Shown in pieces: positions 60,367 to 64,000 of a stretch of 64,000 nt of DNA. The notes beneath the pieces are model-generated. The model searched no databases, was not told the origin of the DNA, and worked only from the letters and a program-made list of their open reading frames with translations. Every line of letters begins with the position of its first letter. Position 1 is the first letter of the stretch. Source of the stretch: Bradyrhizobium sp. CCBAU 53340. Lineage in GTDB: Bacteria > Pseudomonadota > Alphaproteobacteria > Rhizobiales > Xanthobacteraceae. The position numbers and the translations under genes are program-made. Location of the stretch: positions 6,634,001 through 6,698,000 of the forward strand of contig NZ_CP030055.1 of NCBI RefSeq assembly GCF_015291645.1, read 5' to 3'.

Positions 60367-61857
60367 TCAGCTCCCGGCGACGGGACGGCGCACGGGCCGG
60401 CCGGGTCGCGCCGCCACATCCAGCACGCCGTCGTTGATCAGCACCTGGCCGCTGACGACGAGATGCCGCACGCCTTCCGACGCACGGTTCATCGCCGTGA
60501 AGGTCGCGCGGTCCGAGAGCTTCTCGTAGTCGAACACGACGATGTCGGCATCGGCATCCATGGTCAGCCGGCCCTTGCTGCGCATCGCGGGCGTGCTCTG
60601 CGACAGGATCTCGGCGGGGATCAGCGCACATTTTCGCACGCCTTCCAGCAGCGAGACCGCCTTGCGCTCGCGCACCCATTCGCGGATGAATTTCGTGAAG
60701 CAGCCGGCGGAGCGCGGATGCGAGGTGGCGTCATCAGGCAGCGGCCAGGCGTCGCCGGTGTAAGTCTTGCCGTCCAATGTCGTCCACGGCATCGCGTCGG
60801 AGGCAATCGCACCGCCAGGATAGAGCACCGACATGTCGAGCAGATCGCGGTGATGCGCATTGTGCTCGGTGTCGAGGATGTGCCAGAGCACCAGCGAGGA
60901 CGGCTCCTCGGCCTGCGCCTTCAGCAGCTCCTCGCGGTCGTGGAAGCGATAGCCGTCGGTTACGCGCTGCACGGAATCGTAACCGGTGCCGTTGCGCTCG
61001 ACGAATTGCGGATCGCTGAAGAAGGCGGCCGCCAGCACGGTCGAGCCGGTGCCGTAAGGATAGGCCTCGACCGTGATCGGCAGCCCCTGCGCCTGTGCCT
61101 TCTCGATCAGCACGCGGCAGCGCTCGATGTCGGTCTTGCTCGACGAATTGAAGTGGCAGATGTGCATATGCGCGCCGGTCGCGCCGGCATAGCCGATCAG
61201 GCGAATATAGGCTTCCGCCGCGCTTTCAGGGTCGATGCGCGACATGTAGGCGACGTGGGTGAAGGTCGGCACGTTCTGACTGGCCGCGAGTTGGCACACT
61301 GCTGTCAGCTCCTGCACACCGGCGCCGGGCGCGTAAGCGTTCAAGATGCCGATGCCGATGCCGCCCTCGTTCAGGCCACGCGTGAGGCGCTCGAGGATGC
61401 CCGCCACTTCCGCATCGGTCGCCACATTGTCCATCCAGCGGCGGTCGCGCATGGCATTGCCGAATGCCTCCAGCGAGCTCTCCGCATTGGAGCCCGTCAT
61501 CGCGCCGATGCGCGCGAAGGCCCAGTTGGTGGCGGCGCCGTAATTCAGCACGCGGCCCTTCCTCGCCTGGCGCTCGTACCAGGAGCCGACCGGCAGCACG
61601 CCGGCCTCGAGATCGAGCGTCGTCGTCACGCCGTCGAAGGCCTGCATGCGATCGGCGGGGATAGACTGGCCATGCGCATGCAGGTCAATGAAGCCGGGTG
61701 CGACCACGAGCCCGGTCGCATCGATCACCCGCTCGGCACCTCCGAGCGAGGCACCGACGGCGGCGATCTTGCCGTCCGCCACGGCAACGTCGCCAACGGC
61801 ATCCATTCCGCTCGCGGGATCCACCACACGGCCGCCCGAGATCACCAACCCGCTCAT
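60367..61857 (-). CDS. Amidohydrolase, N-acyl-D-amino-acid deacylase type
   Basis: 496 residues from ATG 61857. Amidohydrolase-superfamily barrel with the metal motif GFIDLHAHG (His60, His62), further ligands expected in THVAYMSR and HMHICHFN, and catalytic Asp in IASDAMPW. The D-aminoacylase/dihydroorotase-like family name is a broad guess; N-acyl amino acids, hydantoins or similar are possible. It is co-transcribed with a CobW chaperone and a DUF1989 protein, which argues for nitrogen-compound breakdown. Confidence 0.87.
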   Translation of the reverse strand: MSGLVISGGRVVDPASGMDAVGDVAVADGKIAAVGASLGGAERVIDATGLVVAPGFIDLHAHGQSIPADRMQAFDGVTTTLDLEAGVLPVGSWYERQARKGRVLNYGAATNWAFARIGAMTGSNAESSLEAFGNAMRDRRWMDNVATDAEVAGILERLTRGLNEGGIGIGILNAYAPGAGVQELTAVCQLAASQNVPTFTHVAYMSRIDPESAAEAYIRLIGYAGATGAHMHICHFNSSSKTDIERCRVLIEKAQAQGLPITVEAYPYGTGSTVLAAAFFSDPQFVERNGTGYDSVQRVTDGYRFHDREELLKAQAEEPSSLVLWHILDTEHNAHHRDLLDMSVLYPGGAIASDAMPWTTLDGKTYTGDAWPLPDDATSHPRSAGCFTKFIREWVRERKAVSLLEGVRKCALIPAEILSQSTPAMRSKGRLTMDADADIVVFDYEKLSDRATFTAMNRASEGVRHLVVSGQVLINDGVLDVAARPGRPVRRPVAGS

Positions 61858-62116
61858 ATCGCCACTCCGCCACGCTATGTTCAAAGCCCCCAAAGGTCCG
61901 GCAACAGCTTCGGAGGCGGAGACCAGCCGCATTGCGCACCGTCCCGTCGCGCATCAAGGCAGATTTTTTGATGAACCACCACTGCCACTGAAGCCGACTG
62001 AGTATGCAGATTGCTGCACGCCATCACGGGGTGCGCGCGGAAGGGGCGCAGTCCCGGGTTGCATCTCGGCCGAGACCAAGCTATTGGATGCGCGCATTTT
62101 CATTTTGGAGGCGACC

Positions 62117-62161
62117 ATGTCGACGACTGCACGCTTCCCGGGGTTGCCGCGCGATATTTGA
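62117..62161 (+). other. 14-codon ORF with strong ribosome site
   Basis: ATG…TGA encoding MSTTARFPGLPRDI, preceded by TTTTGGAGGCGACC. Followed after 8 bases by a hairpin and 98 bases later by the PcfJ-like gene. It could be a leader peptide or the stub of a deleted gene. Confidence 0.3.
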
Positions 62162-62169
62162 CGCGCCTG

Positions 62170-62189
62170 CCCGGGACCCATGTCCCGGG
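62170..62189. terminator. Hairpin after the 14-codon frame
   Basis: CCCGGGAC-CCAT-GTCCCGGG is a perfect 8-bp stem. Could end transcription from the short frame or attenuate the gene after it. Confidence 0.5.
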
Positions 62190-62259
62190 TGAACCATAAA
62201 TCTCCAAATCGACTCTCATCTGCCGCGGCCATCGGTGCCGCGATTGAGAACCTATTGGC

Positions 62260-63399
62260 ATGACACCCCATCTTCTGCCGGCCCCCCGTCAGGTGGCCGG
62301 GCGTTCCGACCTGCTCGAACGCAGGCTTCGGCGATATCATCCGCACGTCCAGGGCGCGGTGCGCGCGCTGGCCATGCGACATCCGCGCCTTGCCGACCTC
62401 GCGGCGAGCTTTCCTGCGCTTCTGTTCGCGCTGGCCGTTCCGCGAGGAGGGCTCGATCCCGCATGCGCTGTTGCATCCGTGATCGACGGCGCGGCCCTCG
62501 CGCAAACCGCCGCTCTTGCCAATATGCCGATGTGGCTGCGCAAGATGCCGCCGGAAGCCTTTGTGAGCCCGATCCCGCACCTGCCTGATGGCGAGCTCTT
62601 TCGCCGACAGATCGCGAACCATCTTCCGCGTTCTCCAAAGCTTGCGCCGGCATGGCTTCAGCTCGTCGCCGATGCCGCCGCGCTTGCGCATGAGCCAGTC
62701 GCGGCGTGGATCGCGCGCGAATATGTCCGCGCGCCGCAGCAGGTGCCTGCCGCACGGCTGCGACGCATCTCGCTTTGGGCCTGGTTCTCCGCCGAGCCCG
62801 CGACATCAGGGCATGACCTGATCGAACGGCCGTGGACGCCGGACATGCGGATCGATGCCGCGTGTTCGGCCGCGAGTGATTGGCAAACGGCAGTGAGCCT
62901 GCATGTGAATCTCGGCCGGCGGCCGATCGCCGACATGTGGCTGCGCGGGGGCCGGATCGCGGGGTACGAGTTCCTGCCGCTGGATTCGATCGCCGCGATC
63001 ATCGAGGAGGCTAAGGTGATGCGGAATTGCCTCCGAACCTACGGCACCCACCTCGCGCATGATCAGACGCGGATGTGGAGCGTGAGGAAGGACGGCGAAC
63101 GCGTCGCGACGCTGCAGATCGCCCGCCGCTATCGCGATCCATTGCCGAACATCGTCCAGCTCAAGGGGCCCGGCAACATCGAGGTCTCGCGCGAATTGTG
63201 GTGGGCGGCGCGTCAATGGCTGCACAGGCACGATCTGTCGCAGATCGTGATCAAGCCGCGGAACTGGGGCACAGCGCCGCTCGATCGCGAAAGCTGGATG
63301 TCGCTGTGGCGGCCCTACTGGCTCGCCAAGCGGCGCATCCCCGACTGGCTGCCCTTGGCTCCGTCGCGCGAGGCGCTGGAAGCGCTGCAAGCCCTGTAA
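62260..63399 (+). CDS. PcfJ-like protein of unknown function
   Basis: 379 residues. The core AKVMRNCLRTYGTHLAHDQTRMWSVRKDG and ERVATLQI resembles the Cys/Tyr motif and following strands of PcfJ proteins, which are known mainly from conjugative plasmids. The first ~200 residues are helical with many Arg/Ala/Pro. The C-terminal part is rich in tryptophan (ELWWAARQWLHRHD, RESWMSLWRPYWLAKRR). A nucleic-acid or RNA-related role is conceivable; no firm function is known. It converges on a small-peptide gene. Confidence 0.7.
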   Translation: MTPHLLPAPRQVAGRSDLLERRLRRYHPHVQGAVRALAMRHPRLADLAASFPALLFALAVPRGGLDPACAVASVIDGAALAQTAALANMPMWLRKMPPEAFVSPIPHLPDGELFRRQIANHLPRSPKLAPAWLQLVADAAALAHEPVAAWIAREYVRAPQQVPAARLRRISLWAWFSAEPATSGHDLIERPWTPDMRIDAACSAASDWQTAVSLHVNLGRRPIADMWLRGGRIAGYEFLPLDSIAAIIEEAKVMRNCLRTYGTHLAHDQTRMWSVRKDGERVATLQIARRYRDPLPNIVQLKGPGNIEVSRELWWAARQWLHRHDLSQIVIKPRNWGTAPLDRESWMSLWRPYWLAKRRIPDWLPLAPSREALEALQAL

Positions 63400-63462
63400 G
63401 GCCTCAAAATCGCCGGCAACGGCTGACGTCTACCGGACACCACGAGTGTTCACGCAGCAACA

Positions 63463-63488
63463 ACCTCCGGTCCCGAAGGCCCGGAGGT
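63463..63488. terminator. Hairpin between the PcfJ-like and small-peptide genes
   Basis: ACCTCCGG (63463-63470) and CCGGAGGT (63481-63488) form a perfect 8-bp stem with a 10-base loop between convergent stop codons. Confidence 0.55.
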
Positions 63489-63510
63489 CGCAGGCCGGAC
63501 AAGCACTCGC

Positions 63511-63723
63511 TCAGTTCTGTCTGTGAATGGTGATGTTGATGTGGCTGCCGCCGAAAGCCGAGGCGAAGGCGTTCTCGGCTGCGGCGAATTCCGAGCCGAC
63601 CCACTTTGCGGCCGCGGAGACTTCGTGCTTGATCCAGCCCCAGATGCCGGCTGCAGCCACGCCGTCGAGTTCGCCGATAGAGAGTTCGCGGGTTTCAAAG
63701 CCGGCGTCGTCAAGATTTTTCAT
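63511..63723 (-). CDS. Small peptide with bacteriocin/RiPP-type leader
   Basis: 70 residues from the ATG at 63723. The first ~26 residues have the leader pattern RELSIGELDGVAAAG, close to the ELSxxELdxVxGG leaders of peptides cut by C39-type transporters. The remaining ~45 residues are an amphipathic, Ala/Trp/Phe-rich helix (GIWGWIKHEVSAAAKWVGSE) ending SHINITIHRQN. A secreted bacteriocin-like or signalling peptide is the best reading; the site has AG in place of the usual GG. No transporter or modifying enzyme is in view. Confidence 0.7.
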   Translation of the reverse strand: MKNLDDAGFETRELSIGELDGVAAAGIWGWIKHEVSAAAKWVGSEFAAAENAFASAFGGSHINITIHRQN

Positions 63724-63824
63724 GTTCGTCTCCCGTTGGTGCGGGCCGTCCCGCAAGCACTGGTAGGATGCACGCGCTCACCGATGACGGCTGTGACGAT
63801 GATCACCCCGATGACGACGACCAG

Positions 63825-64000
63825 TCAGGCCGGCAATCTGCGCTCCGCGACGATCCGCACGGGCGGAAAGACGACGCAATCGACCACGTCGAAAATCACT
63901 TCGATGGCGCGATCGAACGCCAGCGCGAATGCAATGGCATCATCACGTCGTTCGTCGGCGATCGCAGCGCCGAGGGTACAATGCGGCGTCCACGTGCCGG
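63825..64000 (-). CDS. 2'-5' RNA ligase-like (2H phosphoesterase) protein, 5' partial
   Basis: The C-terminal 58 codons of a gene that runs off the right edge. The fragment begins GTWTPHCTLGAAIAD, i.e. the second HxT motif of the 2H phosphoesterase family (HCTL), followed by a helix and a strand (IEVIFDVVDCVVFPPVRIV). The first HxT motif should lie outside the window. Likely an RNA 2'-5' ligase or cyclic phosphodiesterase. Confidence 0.75.
   Translation of the reverse strand, partial: GTWTPHCTLGAAIADERRDDAIAFALAFDRAIEVIFDVVDCVVFPPVRIVAERRLPA

Larger units (their letters stand above)
61858..62259. other. Gene-free interval of 402 bases with a 14-codon frame and a hairpin
   Basis: No normal gene is seen. 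A 14-codon frame (62117-62161, MSTTARFPGLPRDI) has a very good ribosome site (TTTTGGAGGCGACC) and could be a leader peptide or the leftover start of a lost gene. The hairpin below ends the interval. Confidence 0.5.

Overview
The window is a stretch of chromosome from a high-GC alphaproteobacterium, most likely Bradyrhizobium or a close relative. The evidence is a 999-residue PutA whose catalytic cysteine falls at residue 792, a periplasmic sulfite dehydrogenase pair (sorAB), a ring-opening cyanuric-acid-type amidohydrolase, very many CoA-based catabolic genes, and several families of short palindromic repeats between genes. No tRNA, rRNA, CRISPR array, phage or intact transposase was seen. Both edges cut a gene: a YcjF-like membrane protein on the left and a 2'-5' RNA ligase-like protein on the right.

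Layout. 1-7 kb: YcjF-like protein, GT39 glycosyltransferase, a membrane-ferredoxin-cyclase fusion, sorAB and a cold shock gene. 7-13 kb: putR/putA (proline catabolism), a class III CoA-transferase, a glutathione transferase and an unannotated 54-residue membrane protein. 13-20 kb: an exported protein with one haem c motif, a coiled-coil membrane protein, a one-domain cyclic-nucleotide-binding protein coupled to an MBL-fold hydrolase, and a lemA-TPM-TPM operon interrupted by a palindrome. 20-28 kb: an enoyl-CoA hydratase with two acyl-CoA dehydrogenases, a CoxL-like molybdoenzyme subunit, a DapA-family lyase, an outer-membrane-like protein and a Tat-exported VOC protein. 28-35 kb: a trypsin/PDZ protein that has lost catalytic residues, coupled to a LuxR-type regulator; a two-component system; a Gly/His-rich exported protein; tex.

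35-36.2 kb is a gene-free block of stacked dispersed repeats. 36-46 kb: the cyanuric acid amidohydrolase and an amidase, an unusual protein joining Lon-N and Clp-N type domains, a double-hotdog thioesterase, dgoKA, and a luciferase-like monooxygenase with a flavin reductase. 46-55 kb: a lower-GC membrane protein, a sigma-54 activator, a 1101-residue biotin-dependent carboxylase fusion with its acyl-CoA ligase, and a racemase-like protein without the usual cysteines. 55-64 kb: an MCP, a TetR/tautomerase divergent pair with two near-identical operators, a formaldehyde-activating-enzyme remnant, a DUF1989-CobW-amidohydrolase cluster, a PcfJ-like protein and a small peptide with a bacteriocin-type leader.

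Most genes are catabolic or regulatory, in operons of two or three genes. Repeats mark operon ends, and in two places they have entered gene ends: the C-terminus of the GT39 protein and the start of the first TPM protein. All functional calls come from reading motifs by eye; no database search was run.
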